NCBI GenBank assembly: GCA_025175895.1 | Contig: CM046000.1 | Location: 41,824,720-41,888,719, forward strand | DNA: 64,000 nt | Source: Wurfbainia villosa | Taxonomy: Eukaryota; Streptophyta; Magnoliopsida; Zingiberales; Zingiberaceae | Reading direction: 5' to 3' | Part shown: in pieces, positions 19,669 through 32,111 of the stretch | Position numbering within the stretch: the first letter of the stretch is position 1 | How the letters are laid out: each line of letters starts with the position of its first letter | Notes under the pieces: generated by a model | What the model was told of the DNA's origin: nothing | Databases searched by the model: none | What the model saw: the letters and a program-made list of their open reading frames with translations, nothing else | Made by a program: the position numbers and the translations under genes

Positions 19669-21405
19669 TGAAGGTTGAAGCTTCGCTTAAGTCGCTTGTG
19701 CATGGCGATCCAATTAGCCGCGGCACCGAGCTCCTACAAAGAAGCACGATAATGGGGTTGAGTCACTTGAAGGTGCTTCTCGATTTGACAAACAAACTTG
19801 TTCAAGCAACCTAACTCTTTTCCTTGATTAGCCGCGGAATAGATTATGTACGGATCGCCGGTTTTTGTGTTTATATTCGGGCTCCATGATCATACAATTA
19901 CAAACAAATTGCATAGAACAAGAAAGAAACTTAAACAAGAATTATACCTCTTGTTTACCTCTTGATCTTCTATCGTATGACCTATCCTCCTCTTGGATGT
20001 TGTGTGGGCAACGATCCTTCAAGACTTGAAGACTCCTAGATTGCATCTTCCCTTCCTTGCTCGCTCTGAACAAGAGAAGATAACCGATATCTTCTACTTC
20101 TATCTAGTGTCGACCACCAAGCCACCAAGCTTTGTTGTTCCCGCCATCCAAGGAGAGAAAGAGGAAGAAGTGAGCACCGACCAAGAGAAGTCTTGTTGCC
20201 GCCAGCCAAAGGAGAAGGAAAGAGTTTGTCATTGGCCAAGGAGAGAGGATGAAGGGTGCGGGCCAAGTGAAGGGAAGGGAGGGAAAAACCAAAACCCTTT
20301 CCCCTTTGTGTTGTCGCTGGCTCTAGGAGAAGAGCCACCAAAACCCTAGCCTCCCACAACTTCCTTGCCGCCTAAACCCTTTGTCACAAACTCAAAAAAC
20401 CCTAGCTTCCAAAACTTAAGTTGCTGCCCAAGCCTTGTAACCTTATTTTTAGATTTCGCCCAAGCCTCCATTTAATCATGTTTGTTGGATCTAGGCTTCA
20501 TGAGGATTTTAATAGGCTATAATAGGGACCATGAGGAGGAGTTTGATGTTGGCCACCTAATGATTCCAGCCCACATAAAATCTGATCCATTAATGATAAT
20601 CCATTCCACTACAGGATTATCATTGATCTACCTCACCAACTCCCATAATTAAATATGGGCTCCATATATTAATTGTACAAATGTCTCCCCGTGTTTAAGA
20701 TATCGAATGTCCGTTAATTAATTATTTTACTGACAATTAATTAATTAACATCTATCTCCATGAGTAGTACCACTCAACCTTATCATCATGCTGGACCAAG
20801 TCCACCTGTAGGGTTTACATGATGATCCTTATGAGCTCCTCAAGGGGGAATCACCATCCTAATATATAGGACACAGTTTCCTCCTATAATCAGCGACACG
20901 CCATGTAAATAATATCATTTCCCAACTTACCGGGCCTATCGATTTAACCCATAAATCTCGCCCATTAGTAAATCAAATAAATAAATATTAAGTATATGTA
21001 TCCGTTATTATATTGGGATTAAGAGCATGTACACCATAATATTTGAGGTTCGATTCAATTATATAGTCAGTATAAATTGAATCACCTCTAAGTTGGTCCT
21101 GCTCAATACCCATAAAGTGTACTAGTGTAATTCTATTGTCAAGATAAACCAATACCAAATTACACTACAACATGCCAATTGTTTGTCCAAAACCATCTTG
21201 TTTATGAGCCTCTACTTATACTCTACAAGGAACTGAGAACATGATCCTCTGTGTAACACCACACACCATGTTATCTAAAATGTAAAGTATTAGACAAGAT
21301 GCACACAAATAATAAATATAAAATGCAAACAATGATCATGTGATTCTTATTTCAAAATGAAGATGTCCACATACAAACACTAGGCTTTCAGTATACATCC
21401 CAACA
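19669..21405 (-). repeat. 5' LTR of element B
   Basis: The 1,737-bp LTR starts TGTTGGGATGTATACTGAAAG at 21405 and ends GCTTCAACCTTCA at 19669. It is clearly diverged from the 3' LTR by substitutions and small indels, so B is older than C. The right flank TTGAG matches TTGGG on the left except for one base. The TATA-like site is decayed near 20440-20452. The open frame at 19993-20349 falls in R/U5 and mirrors the one in the 3' LTR, so it is not called as a gene. Confidence 0.88.
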
Positions 21406-21410
21406 TTGAG

Positions 21411-22430
21411 GAGTCAACCAGTGGGTGTGACTAGTCGACTAGTTACTCGCGATATGCTCGGGAGCATAATATAAGTCCCATACTCAGGATGAGGAACTGA
21501 CTGGATGCTCAGGATCTAGTTGTTGATTGCAGTGATAAGATAAGGTAGTTGACTGGTGCTTAGGAACGAGGACTCGGGTGCTAGGGAAGTTTCGACTGAT
21601 GCTCGGGCGTTAACGCCCGAGAAAGGAATTAGACGTGCAAGAAGTCGATGCTCGAGATGAAAAAAAGGAGCTCGGTGCTTGGGTAGTTGACTGATAGTTG
21701 ATCGATCGACTGGTGTCAGGCGCCCGGAACACCCTCCGGTATGGTGCTCGGGGCAGTCAACTGATGTGGTTGATCAGTTGACTAGTGACACTGTGATCAG
21801 AAACAAAAAGTTGGTGAGTCGATTGATGTGGTTGATCAATCGACTGGTGTCACTGTAACAAGCCATAGAACATTATTGAGTCGACTGGTGCACTTGAATC
21901 CAATGTGGATTATGTCGTTGGAGAGATAGTCGAGCAATGGTTGATGAAGCAATCAACTGGGGGTAAGGCCAATCGACTGGTAGATGAAAATTAGCCTGAT
22001 GAGAAGCCTATAAGAAGGGGCTTCATGGTGATTTGAAGAGGTTGATTCTTAGAGACATAAAAGGGGAACAACGACTGCTTTCCAAACCTTCCAAGTCATT
22101 CCGAAGCAACCAAACAGCGAGCAAGTAAAATCACATTATGTAAAGCACTTTTTATTCTTGTTCTTTCATTTATATTGTTACTTGTATTTGGTTGCATCTT
22201 TTGTAAAGCTAAGGTTGTAAGAGATTTCTCCGCCTCCATGAGATTTTCGAGAAGGAGAAAGGATAGTGTAAACTATCATTGGAGCTAGGTTGTGGAGTAG
22301 GAATTGGGGATTCTGAACCATATAAAAATTCAGGTGTTGTGCTTGTGTGTTTTGTTTTGTATATGTTTTATTTTCCGCTGCATTGGCATCTTGTAGAGAA
22401 CCACAAACACGAACACAATTGAAGATTTGT
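21411..22430 (+). repeat. Right half of the old LTR split by element B
   Basis: The sequence continues the plus-strand LTR from 3497-4319. U3 (21411-21990) has many GTCGACTGG and ATCGACTGG motifs. A TATA box CCTATAAGAAGG is at 22006-22017. It is followed by an R/U5 region (GGTTGTAAGAGATTTCTCCGCC, ending with TTTTCCGCTGC near 22380), laid out like that of LTR A and LTR G. The 3' end is lost at a junction with an oppositely oriented LTR fragment. Confidence 0.6.
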
Positions 22431-22434
22431 GGGG

Positions 22435-22591
22435 GATCCTTTGGATGGCTAGAGGAGGGTGAATAACCTTTTTCAATTTCTTTCTACAAAATATTAGCGG
22501 AAGGAAAACAAAATTAAAATCTAGAATTGAAATGACAATAATAACAATGCTAAGTCCAAGATGTCATGTGGTTCGGAGATGACTTTTCTAC
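22435..22591 (-). repeat. U5 end of another Sirevirus-like LTR, truncated
   Basis: GGCTAGAGGAGGGTGAATAACC at 22446-22467 is the U5 motif shared by the LTRs here, in minus orientation, followed by TTAGCGGAAGGAAAAC. Element F begins at 22592, so the fragment is cut on both sides. Its head-to-head join with the plus-strand LTR near 22430 points to a rearrangement. Confidence 0.6.
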
Positions 22592-24292
22592 TGTTGGGAA
22601 ATTTTGAATCGTGATGTTCACAACATCGCGGGCAAATACTTCGCACAACCGCAGCGGAAACAATATATAAATCGAATCCCACCAGAGATCCATACAAAAC
22701 TATATAAGTCATTTTGTATCCTACTTTTTCTAGATCTTATATAGAAGGAGAAGTATACCTTTAATGCGTTCCCTTCGCAATCCCACTTTTCCAAATGCTG
22801 TCGGATCTCAATACGGTAAGAATAATCGTATCTCTAAGGTATCCACACTGACACTTAGCCATTTTGGAGTCACATTGTGCTAGCAACCCTAGTAAAATGC
22901 CAAGACCACTTGGAAGAAGAAGAAGGAGAGGAAGTAGAGAACTCTTTCTCTTGGCTTTTTTGGCTTGCACGGCCAAAACACAAAAACCATAAAAAAAAAC
23001 TCTCCCTAGCTTTCACATTCAATACCAAAAGCCTTTTTAAGCCACTAGCAAGCATTGCCATCAATTCCTCTTAACTCCTCATTAAGAAGACCCTTAATAC
23101 CAAGACCCTTGGTATTTTTCCTTCATCCAAATGCATGAACCTCTCATCAAGAATACCTAAACCAAATTACATTAATCACATTAATCTTGCATGATGATTT
23201 ATCTTCCACGATTTTACTTGAGTCTAACTCAAGTTTAACCAATTTGAGTCTAAATCAAGTCTTGGTCATATGCTCAATTGTTCTTTTAGTCCAACTAAAA
23301 GAAACCATCTCCAAAATAGAATGTTATTAGTGTGTGACCCAATAGGCTCTTGTAACGTTGACAATGTATCTAAAACAATTTTAGATACATATGCAATCAA
23401 CGACATCTAGCAATACATCGTTGCTACACAAGTTACAAGAAAGTCAAGATCCGACAACCTTTTTGTGACCATTATCATGTATGACAGTGTCCTTCTATCT
23501 CTGATATCTTAGATCGATCAATGAGGCATAGACCATGTCATCCCCTTATCGATCTTTATGTTTCTTGATCCCCAAGTAGACTCATTCAAACAAATGAGCT
23601 CAATATCTCATATTGACTCATTTGAGCATGGTCATGCATTTCGTGGTCATACTCTATCAAGAGGCCAAAGATATCACTCCCGTTATATGGGAGGGATAGA
23701 TCCCATCTACATCACTCACATTGATCCCTCCGCATAATTCGTTACATACCCAGTAATTGTCGTTATAGTGAACACCTGTTACAGTGTGACGTTAGACGAT
23801 ACCAAAGTACATAACTCCTTATGTAGGGAACTATAGTGACTTCAGGTCTAAGGACTATTCATACCAATAGTCACATGAGAAAGTATATGACACTCATATA
23901 ACGATCCATGACACTTTCTCATGGCGAGTCAATTCAGTACATATATTCTCCAATATATATACCCATGTGTCAATGTGATATCACATATCCATGACTTGTG
24001 AGATCAAGTCATCCATTGACCTACATGCTAGTCTCAATGTATCAATATATCCCTTTGTCTATTAATACTTGACTAGGAATGTTTAAGAATAGTATTATCT
24101 ACAACTTCTCATAATCAATTCTACCAATTGATATACTGTAGATTAGAACCTACTATTCAAGGGCTTATATTTATTTACTGGGACACACATAAACTAAATA
24201 TAATAATCCATCTTTGCTTGTTATTAATGAAATATGATACATATGATCTCTAATCAATCATCTCATGATTGGCACTAAGAGCAGACACTACA
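22592..24292 (-). repeat. 3' LTR of element F
   Basis: On the minus strand it starts TGTAGTGTCTGCTCTTAGTGCC at 24292, preceded by the purine tract AGTGGGAGAT (24293-24302), and ends AAATTTCCCAACA at 22592. The length is 1,701 bp. No second copy of this LTR lies in the window, as expected if the 5' LTR is beyond the right edge. The left flank TCTAC (22587-22591) would be the target-site duplication to look for. Confidence 0.8.
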
Positions 24293-24306
24293 ATCTCCCA
24301 CTAGCA

Positions 24307-24702
24307 CTAGTGCCAATCATTGTAATCTCTAAGACGCAGTGACCTAGTATGACAATCATGCTTTCTCAGTGCCAAAGCCTTGGTCAGGGGATCCACAATG
24401 TTAGCTTCAGTATCTACTCTGCATATCCGTACATCTCCTCTATCGATGTTCTCTTGAATGAGGTGATACCGCCGTAGTATATGTTTGGAACACTGGTGAG
24501 AACGAGGTTCATTAGCCTGTGCTATAACCCTGTTGTTGTCATAATAAAGCTCTATAGGGCTCATGATGCTAGGAACTACATTAAGCTCAGAAATAAACTT
24601 CCTGATCCAAACATCCTCCTTTGCCGCATCAGAAGCAACAATATACTCGGCCTCTATAGTAGAATCTACGACTGTGTCTTGCTTTGAACTCTTCGAGCTC
24701 AC
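24307..24702 (-). pseudogene. RNase H of element F
   Basis: This 131-residue stretch has the copia RNase H signature: SSKQDTVVDSTIEAEYIVASDAAKE, PIELYYDNNRVIAQANEPRSHQCSKHILRRYHLI, and DTEANIVDPLTKAL at the end. It stops 14 bp before the LTR. Its upstream end is fused to A2 gag around 24705, without the linking reverse transcriptase sequence. The domain frame is open but has no start of its own. Confidence 0.85.
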
Positions 24703-24711
24703 AGTACCTTG

Positions 24712-26215
24712 TGAATTTTTCTAGGGCTTTTGTTAAATAATCTACCTTTTCCCTTAAGGCCCTATTTTCATTTATACATGCATCACTAACATCTAATGGC
24801 ACATAAAGATCATGTGAGCATGCATCATTTAAGCTAGAAGAAATATTATCATTTAAGCAAGCATTTTCTAGCTTATTTTCCAATGCCTTAATTTGATTAA
24901 GCATGCTTTTATTTTTCTTTTTCATTCCAAATAAGTCCTTAGTTAAACTAGAAATTATGGAAACTATTTTCTTAGGAGAGGCTTTCGTTACCATAGTTTC
25001 CATGTCCTCTTCTTCTTCGGATGATGAGGATGTAGAAGCTCCCCCTTTATTTGAGCTCTCCCCACTTGAGCTTGATCCTTCATTTTCGGATGAAGAGCAA
25101 TCCAAGTCATCAAAGGCCATCAAGGCCAAATTGGTGACAAAGGCATTCTCCTCATCCGATGATGATGAGGAGGATGAGGATGGGTCATCCCAAGTCCTTG
25201 CCTTTAGGGCTTTGGTCTTCCTTTTTTCTTTTGTCTTCTTCTCCTCTTCCTTCTTTTTCTTGATCCCCTTTTTCTTCTTCTTTTCTTCTTTCTTTTTCCT
25301 CTCTTCCTTGCTCTTGTTTAGGAGAGGACAATTGTCCCTTATGTGCCCCTCTCCTTGGCAATTGTAGCATATGACCTTCCCCCTTGGTCTTCTATTTCTA
25401 TCATGAGATTTATCAAATCTAAAATTCTTAAATGCACGTCTTACCTTCCTTACCATATAGGCTTATTCGGTGCTATCCATGGAGGAGGAGGAAGACGCTT
25501 CGTCATCGGAGGAGGAGGGGATTTCCATCTTCTTCTTCCCCTTGTTCGCTATCAAAGCTACTCCTCTTGAGGGTTGAATTCTAGGCTCTTCTTGTATTCC
25601 TTCAAGCCTAGATTCATGTAATTCCATAGTGGAGAAAAATTCATCTAGAGTACTTACCTCTAGATTCTTTGAAATGTAAAATGAGTCCACCATTGAACTC
25701 CACTTGGATGATCGGGGGAAGGCATCTATGGACTTCATTATCATATCGCGATTGGAGAGCCTTTCTCCAACACTTGTTAGTCCATTTAAGATTTCTTTGA
25801 ATCTAGAATGCAAAGAAGTTACCTTTTCTCCCTTTTCTAATTTAATGTTGGATAGTTGGGAGTGGAGGAGATCTCTCCTTGCTAGCTTTGCCTCGGATGT
25901 GCCTTCATGAAGCTCAATTAGCTTCTCCCACATCTCCTTGGCGCTTAGGCATTCTCCTATTCGGTTGATTTCTTGTTGGGGGAGCACATTGAAGAGATGA
26001 TGCTTGGCTTTTGAATTTGCAAGGTGCTCTTCCCTTTGCCTTTTGGTCCACCTAGATTTCTCTATTGGCTTCCCCTCTTCATCCCTAGGCAAAACGAAAC
26101 CGGATTCCATTGTAATCATAATGTCAAAATCCGTTTCGAAAAATACCTTCATTCGCTTCTTCCACCAAGCGAATTCTCCTTCAAACTTCGGAGGATGGAT
26201 GTTGGAGCCGGCCAT
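24712..26215 (-). pseudogene. Gag of element A2
   Basis: The frame starts at MAGSNIHPPKFEGEFAWWKKRM (26215), 48 bases after the primer-binding site, and matches gag A. It has one TAA between 25463 and 25456 and otherwise runs for about 500 residues: a UBN2-type Gag region, a Ser/Asp-rich stretch, a CCHC zinc knuckle (CYNCQGEGHIRDNC near 25322-25366), a long Lys/Glu-rich region, acidic Ser-rich clusters, and a C-terminal coiled-coil (NRALREKVDYLTKALEKF). It ends abruptly where RNase H of F begins. The antisense frame at 24903-25367 is a by-product of the low-complexity codons. Confidence 0.87.
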
Positions 26216-26262
26216 TTCGAAAATTGCTTGTTGTGGCGGTTAGTCCTCGACAAGCTTTCCTT

Positions 26263-26275
26263 GGCTCTGATACCA
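26263..26275 (-). promoter_or_regulatory. Primer-binding site of element A2 (tRNA-iMet)
   Basis: TGGTATCAGAGCC on the minus strand, two bases after the LTR end at 26278. Confidence 0.92.
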
Positions 26276-26277
26276 CT

Positions 26278-27433
26278 TGTAGGGGATCGAACGGCCGGCT
26301 AGAGGGGGGTGAATAGCCCTCTTCCTATGGATGTTGGAATTCTCTTGTTCGTTTGTTCGTCTACACAATCGTTAGCGCAAGCGGAAGCATAAACAATAAA
26401 CACAAAGCAATAAATGAAACTACAAACGCTAACAAAGAAGATGTAACGTGGTTCACGGCTACGTTGCTAATCCACGATCCCGATTCGTCCGAGGTGAATC
26501 ACTCCTCCAAAGCCAATCACTATTGGTCTCTCCTTTGCACCAAGCTAGGTGGAGGTAACCTTTACAACCAAGATCACTCTTCTTACAATAAGATTGAAGT
26601 AAAGACAAGTAAGAAGAGTTTAGAGCTTGTGGGGCACTAGGAAGATCACTTAGAGCATGAGCATTAGCCCCTCAAAGGCTCACACCCTCTCTTTTTATAG
26701 AGAGGGCTGATTACTTCCCGTTGGCCGCCACCAGTCGACTGCTGCCCTTGGCAGTCGACTGCCATCACTACAACGGCCTCCGAACACGTCGGATCCCGAC
26801 CGTTGTAGTCCAACGGAACTCTTGGCAGTCGACTGATAAACCTCACCACGATCATTGCGCCTCGTAGTCGGCCCGATCGGCTACGGCGTTCTGTGCCGCG
26901 ATATCCTGGCGATCGGCTGATGGGCATAAACCCATCGATCGGATACGATCGAACACATTCGACTCGAGCGATCGCCATGACATGGCGGTCGGGAAAACCC
27001 ATCCGACACTTGGCCAAATGCCCAAGTTTCACCTAAGAGCTATCCCTCCCCGGGTTACAATCGCTCACTCTTATCTCTCGGAGTCCCTCGCCTTCGAAGT
27101 TCTCTTCGTTCTCGTCTATGTCCCTCGGCAGCATCAGCCGCACGACCCTGCAATGCTCCTTCGTGTCTCTTTCCTCAAAGTCTACTTCCTCCGGCTTCAC
27201 TCCAAGCTTCTCGTCCAGCGGTCCCTCGGATGCTCCAAGCGCATGGCTTCCGCAAAGCAATCCTTCACCGACTCAAGGCCCGAGTCATGAGATGTGAAAC
27301 TCGCCACGGCTCCATGTGCGAATTACTAAGTCCTGCACGACTTCAACGCACATATCAAATCATCATAACAAACTAACTTAAACCCTTTGCCACACACATC
27401 AAAACCTTATCATGGCAAGAGATTGCCCTAACA
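26278..27433 (-). repeat. 5' LTR of element A2
   Basis: The LTR is 1,156 bp, starting TGTTAGGGCAATCTCTTGCC at 27433, the minus-strand counterpart of LTR A. TATA is at 26691-26702. U3 carries the palindrome CAGTCGACTG at 26732, 26752 and 26826. The U5 motif is at 26299-26318. It is inserted in gag of element G: the stop of the G frame (KKC-stop) is made by the first bases of this LTR. Confidence 0.9.
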
Positions 27434-28619
27434 TTTCTTGCCCTTAGACCATTCTTGAACTCTAGGTCTTGACTTTTGGGCATTTGACCCATGAATAGAA
27501 TTTTCTATAATCTTAAGGGTCTTTTTCATTCTCTCAAGTCTTGACCACAAGACTTGGTTTTCTAATTCTAATTTTCTCAATTTTGATTTATCACTAGATT
27601 TTTGGGAAGGCCTCTTCTTCTTAGGCATGTGCCTAAACTTTTTGGGATTAATACCCAAATTTTCTTCTATTCTCCTAATTGATTCACTAGGTAGAATAGT
27701 TCTAGTGTTATTGGTCCTAGGTTTATCCTTAGATAAATTTACATGCTTAGCACCTAAACAATAAACCATATTATTTCTACTAGCATGCTTTTCATTAATA
27801 ATTGCAAGAGAACTAAAATAATTCCTGGCATGCTTGTTAACCCTAGAAATTGAAGGTGCATTAATTAAATTTACTGTAGAGTTAGCTTTAGAAGCTCTCC
27901 CTACATGAGATTTCCCTTCTTGCATTTTCTTCCCCCTAGGGCATTGGCTTCGGTAGTGTCCCCGTTGGTTGCATTTGAAGCACACAATGTGCTCCTTGCT
28001 TCTAATTGTGGGGACTCTGGCATTTTTGGCTTTTGGTGCCGGTTGAGCCTTCTTCACCTTCTTGGGACACTTACTTTTATAGTGCCCTTATTCCCTACAC
28101 TCAAAGCATGTTATATGATTTTTATTTATAATAACAACACTTGAGTTACATAGGGAATTTTCGCTTCTCCAAGATGTTGAAGCTTCTTCTTGAACTTGTT
28201 CCGGGATAGAAGCCCTCTCCTCCCCCTCAACGCTAGAGTTGGAGGTCTCCACCAAATCATCAACATCTTCGAATGTGGTGGGCAATTCATCAACATCCTC
28301 GGATTTGAATGTTGATGGGCATTCTTCCTCTTCATGGACCAATGTGAGCTCTTCATGAAATCTTATCACCTTGTCCCATAGGTCCTTAGCATCCCTAAAA
28401 TTACCTAGCCTAGACCAAATGTTGTTAGGAATCAAATCACTATGTAATTCGATTACCTTGAGATTTGTCTTGAAGTCCTTGATTTGGTCTTGGGTCCACC
28501 TTAACTTCTCAATTTGCTTATTGCTTTCATCCCTAGGCAATTTGAAACCATTTTCTAAGATTAACATAAAGTCAAAATCAGTTTCTAGATATACCTCCAT
28601 TTTTCTTCTCCACCATTGA
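27434..28619 (-). pseudogene. Gag of element G, truncated by A2
   Basis: Two open pieces in the same frame (28088-28600 and 27428-28057) are separated by one TAA. The first has MEVYLETDFDFMLILENGFKLPRDE, related to Gag of A, and an acidic stretch. Two CCHC zinc knuckles follow: the first is broken by the stop (CFECRE-stop-GHYKSKC), the second intact (CFKCNQRGHYRSQC). The end is a coiled-coil (LRKLELENQVLWSRLERMKKTLK) leading to RPRVQEWSKGKK at the A2 insertion point. The start near 28619 is degraded and no initiating ATG was found. Confidence 0.8.
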
Positions 28620-28706
28620 AAATCTCATTCAAATTTTGGTGGTTGGAGGTTGTAGCCGACCATCTTGTAGTTCTTGTGTCAGTGGTTAGTCATCGACAAG
28701 CTCCTA

Positions 28707-28718
28707 GCTCTGATACCA
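28707..28718 (-). promoter_or_regulatory. Primer-binding site of element G (tRNA-iMet)
   Basis: TGGTATCAGAGC on the minus strand, two bases past the LTR end at 28721. Confidence 0.9.
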
Positions 28719-28720
28719 CT

Positions 28721-30181
28721 TGTTGGACCATTGGTGGTCGGCTAGAGGGGGGTGAATAGCCCTCAATCATCGTACAGTGGAATACGATCGTTTGTCGTGC
28801 ATCGCTTGTCGACAATTTGTCATTAGCGCAGTGGAAACAATAGAAATAAATAGAAATACTAACAACAACACAAGCACATGCAAATACACACGATATACGT
28901 GGTTCAGAACCGAATGGTTCCTACTCCATTGGCAAGATGACCGAGCTCTAGTTATACACACGACACTAACTAAACTCCTTCTCGACAACACGTCGGAGGT
29001 GGAGAAACCTCGTACAAGCAATTACAACAGTAATATAGAAATACAAGCTAAAATACAAAGACAATACAAAAGAGAACTTTTACACAATTGCTTTGATCAA
29101 TTGCTTGTTGCTTGCTTTGGTTGGATCTTGAAGGATTGGAATGCAGTAGCAATTCCCCTTCAAAGTCTCTCATAAAGTCTTGGCGAAATCCTCCATCTTG
29201 AGCTCCATTTATAACCTGTATCAAGCTAATTTTGCGCCCATCAATCGACTGATCATTATCATCTGTCAACTGGTCCTGTAGTCATTTTCTCACAACGGCG
29301 AGATCCACATTAGTCAAATTCCAAATGATCACTCATCAGTTGATTGATGATACTCATCAGTCGACTAGTAACACCATTAATCGAGTGCTCAGTGCAACCA
29401 CTCGATTGGAAACCATTCTATGCCCAAAATTTCCCCTATCAGTCGACTGATCCCATCATCAATCAACTAATGACATCGACAGTCGACTGCCCTCCCTCGG
29501 CAGTCGAGTGTTGGGCCAGAATGTGGTCAGTTGAACACCAGTCGAACCCTAGTCGACTTGGAGCAATCGACTGGCACCTATGCTAGTCAACTGATGTCGG
29601 ATAAAACCTCAAACACCAAGTTGTTTGAGCATCCAACCATCGGGTAAACCCTCAAACACCAAGTTTAAGCATCCAACACTCAGTCTTAGCCACTTGGCCA
29701 TGTCTACCTCATCCCTCATGGAATTCCCCACCGAAGCTCTCTTCCCTCGGCCTACGTCTCTCGGATGCGCAAAGCGCATGACTTCGCAATGCCATCCTTT
29801 GCATCTCTTGCCCTCGAAGAATACTTCCCTTAGGCCTCTATCCATTCGCTCCCCGTCCGGTGGTCCCCCGGATGCACCAAGCGTACGACTTCACAATGCC
29901 ATCCTTCACCGACTCAAGGACCCCGAGCCTAGTAAACATGCCAAGTCCTCAAGACTTCCCAAATGCACCAAGCGCACGACTTCTCAATGCATTTCTCACC
30001 AAGCACCAAGCGGACGACTTCGCAATGCTTTGGACATTTCCACACCAAGCCCCATGCTTGGATTTTCCATGCCAACTCCATGTTGGACTTTCCTATGAGA
30101 ATCCCATTTCTTAAGTTTTTGTCTATCATCAAAATACTTCTCGAGTCACACTCGAGTCATCCTGGACCGATTGCACCAACA
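28721..30181 (-). repeat. 5' LTR of element G
   Basis: The 1,461-bp LTR starts TGTTGGTGCAATCGGTCC at 30181 and ends TGGTCCAACA at 28721. U3 (about 29220-29600) is packed with TCGACTG motifs, with the full palindrome CAGTCGACTG at 29440 and 29480. A TATA-like TTATAAAT is at 29207-29214 and the U5 motif at 28741-28763. It sits inside the reverse transcriptase region of element F. The right flank is TAATT. The 3' LTR of G is missing from the window, probably deleted. Confidence 0.85.
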
Positions 30182-31022
30182 TAATTGTCCTTGTGCATTT
30201 GGAAGCTAGCATCACTGTAACCCTTTATAATGAGCTCCTCCTCGCCTCCAAATATAAAGAAATATTCTTTAGTACTTCTCAAGTACTTAAGAATAATCTT
30301 AACAGCTATCCAGTGACTGTCACCTGGATCTGACTGGTACCTACTCGTCATGCTTAAAGCATACGAGACATCAGAACTAATGCATAGCATGGTGTACATA
30401 ATAGATCCTATAGTAGATGCGTAAGGAATCTGATCCATGCATTCCCTTTATTCCTTAGAAGAAGGGCATTGAGCCTTCGAAAGGCTCACACCATGTGACA
30501 TTGGCAGAAATCCCTTCTTGGAATTCTATTTGGCAAAATGTTTAGGCACCTTGTCAATGTATGCACTCTGACTTAAGCCAAGCAATCTCTTAGATCTATC
30601 TCTATAGATCTTAATGCCTAAAATATAGGCTGCTTTACCTAAGTCCTTTATTGAGAAATAATTCCCAAGCCAAGTCTTCACAGACTGCAGCGTAGGAATG
30701 TCGTTTCCAATGAGAAGTTTATTATCAACACACAAGATAAGAAAGATAACTATTGTCCCACTAATCCCTTGTAGACACAGGGTTCATCTTAATTCTTGAT
30801 GAAACCAAACTGTTTGATCGCATCATCAAATCGAAGATTCCAACTTCTAGATGCTCGCTTTAAACCATAAATGGACCTTTACAGCTTGCATATCTTACCG
30901 ACATGCTTTGGATCTACAAAACCCTCAGGTTGTATCATGTACACATCCTTAAGGAGGTTTCCATTCAGAAACACAGTTTATCTCATAATCGTGGTAAGCT
31001 GCAATAGCAAGCAAGATCTGAA
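30182..31022 (-). pseudogene. Reverse transcriptase (C-terminal part) of element F
   Basis: Starting at the CTGAA site of D (31022), the minus strand gives ILLAIAAYHDYE, then fragments of the RVT_2 core. The open pieces at 30526-30735 and 30157-30438 carry DLGKAAYILGIKIYRDRSKRLLGLSQ and YASTIGSIMYTMLCISSDVSYALSMTSRYQSDPG. The catalytic box YVDDILLIGN reads CVDNKLLIGN, so one of the paired aspartates is Asn. Several frame breaks are present. It ends at DASFQMHKDN, cut by LTR G. Confidence 0.85.
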
Positions 31023-32111
31023 TGTTGGATCGAATCGGATCGTTAGAGGGGGGGGGGTGAATAGCGATAAAAACTTTTCTTTTAAAACGTTCGATAGACA
31101 ATTAAATGCATGGAAATGTAAATAAAACCTAAATGAGACAAATAGTTTTTTTACTTGGTTCGTAGCCTTCGGCTACTACTCCAAGGCCCTAATGGTCCTA
31201 GACCGTGTACGGAGGGCAATTCACTAAAACACTCCTCCTCGTTGGAGGTAGGAGTTTTACGATTACAAAAGCCTTCGAAGTAAAAAGATAGAGAGACAAA
31301 CCCTCTCTTCTATTAAAGTAAAATGCAACAAAAAACCTCGATTGAAAATAATTTCAATATTAAAAGCAATAACAAATTAAGATTATACCAACAACTAAAC
31401 AAAAGAAACTTTAAGCTAGGGTTGTTGGCAGCACTTCGTTGTTGTAGAGTCGTCGGAGAGTTGCAGCGTAACGGAGGCTTTTGAGCACTTAGAATTGATA
31501 ATGAAACCCTAGGTTTGGCCCTCCTTTTATAGCCTTTGAGCCCCTTTTCGAGAGGAACCCTAGCCAATCAAATTTGAGCACAACTCCCCTTGAAATTTGG
31601 TGATAAGCCTTGACTCCTCGAATTTGATCATTGACCCTCAGTCGACTGATGGCCATCATCGATCGATGATGGTCATCGATCGGCTCACGACCTTCGATCG
31701 ATTGATCGCAATGAGTCCTCTTTAGCTCAACAAAAAACATTATTTTGACGGCCTCCGACCGTCCGATCTCGACCTAGACCATCTATGGGATGTCTTTGGT
31801 CGGATCTACGCTTAAGATCATCCCCGTAAAGAGGATATGACCTCACTTACGCTCGCACACACGAGCTTACCTCGATACTTACGTGTTGCTTTTGCTTCCG
31901 GCCTTCCACTCGACTCCTTCGGCTCTCTCCGAAGTCACTCGAGTGTCGCCCGACCACCGCGCCTTCCTCCGGGTGTCGCTAGCCTTCAGCTCCAGCTATA
32001 GCAATTTTCTTCACACTCGGTTTAGCTCGTGAGATAACAACATGAGCTTTACTTTGTATCGTTTGCTATAATCAAAACTCAGGTTCGACTTAGGTGCCTA
32101 CTGCACCAACA
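31023..32111 (-). repeat. 3' LTR of element D
   Basis: The LTR is 1,089 bp, starting TGTTGGTGCAGTAGGCACC at 32111 and ending CCAACA at 31023. TATA is at 31523-31532 and one CAGTCGACTG at 31639. The U3 segment 31637-31721 (85 bp) differs from the 125-bp segment in the 5' LTR (37775-37899) while the flanks match. The U5 motif with a long G run is at 31045-31067. Confidence 0.93.

Larger units (their letters stand above)
4325..21405 (-). mobile_element. Copia element B, split by element C
   Basis: B has a 5' LTR at 19669-21405, a primer-binding site, leader, gag, protease, then (after the C insertion) integrase, reverse transcriptase, RNase H, a purine tract and a 3' LTR at 4325-6093. Without C it is about 8.5 kb. 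The order is the copia one, with integrase before reverse transcriptase. The flanks TTGGG (4320-4324) and TTGAG (21406-21410) look like a target-site duplication with one mismatch. Frameshifts and stops run through gag and pol, so it is old and inactive. B2 at 46027-50070 is a plus-strand relative. Confidence 0.88.

Noticed and set aside
24903..25367. 154-residue frame rich in Phe, Ser and Asp
   Set aside because: It is antisense to the Lys/Glu and Ser/Asp-rich part of A2 gag.
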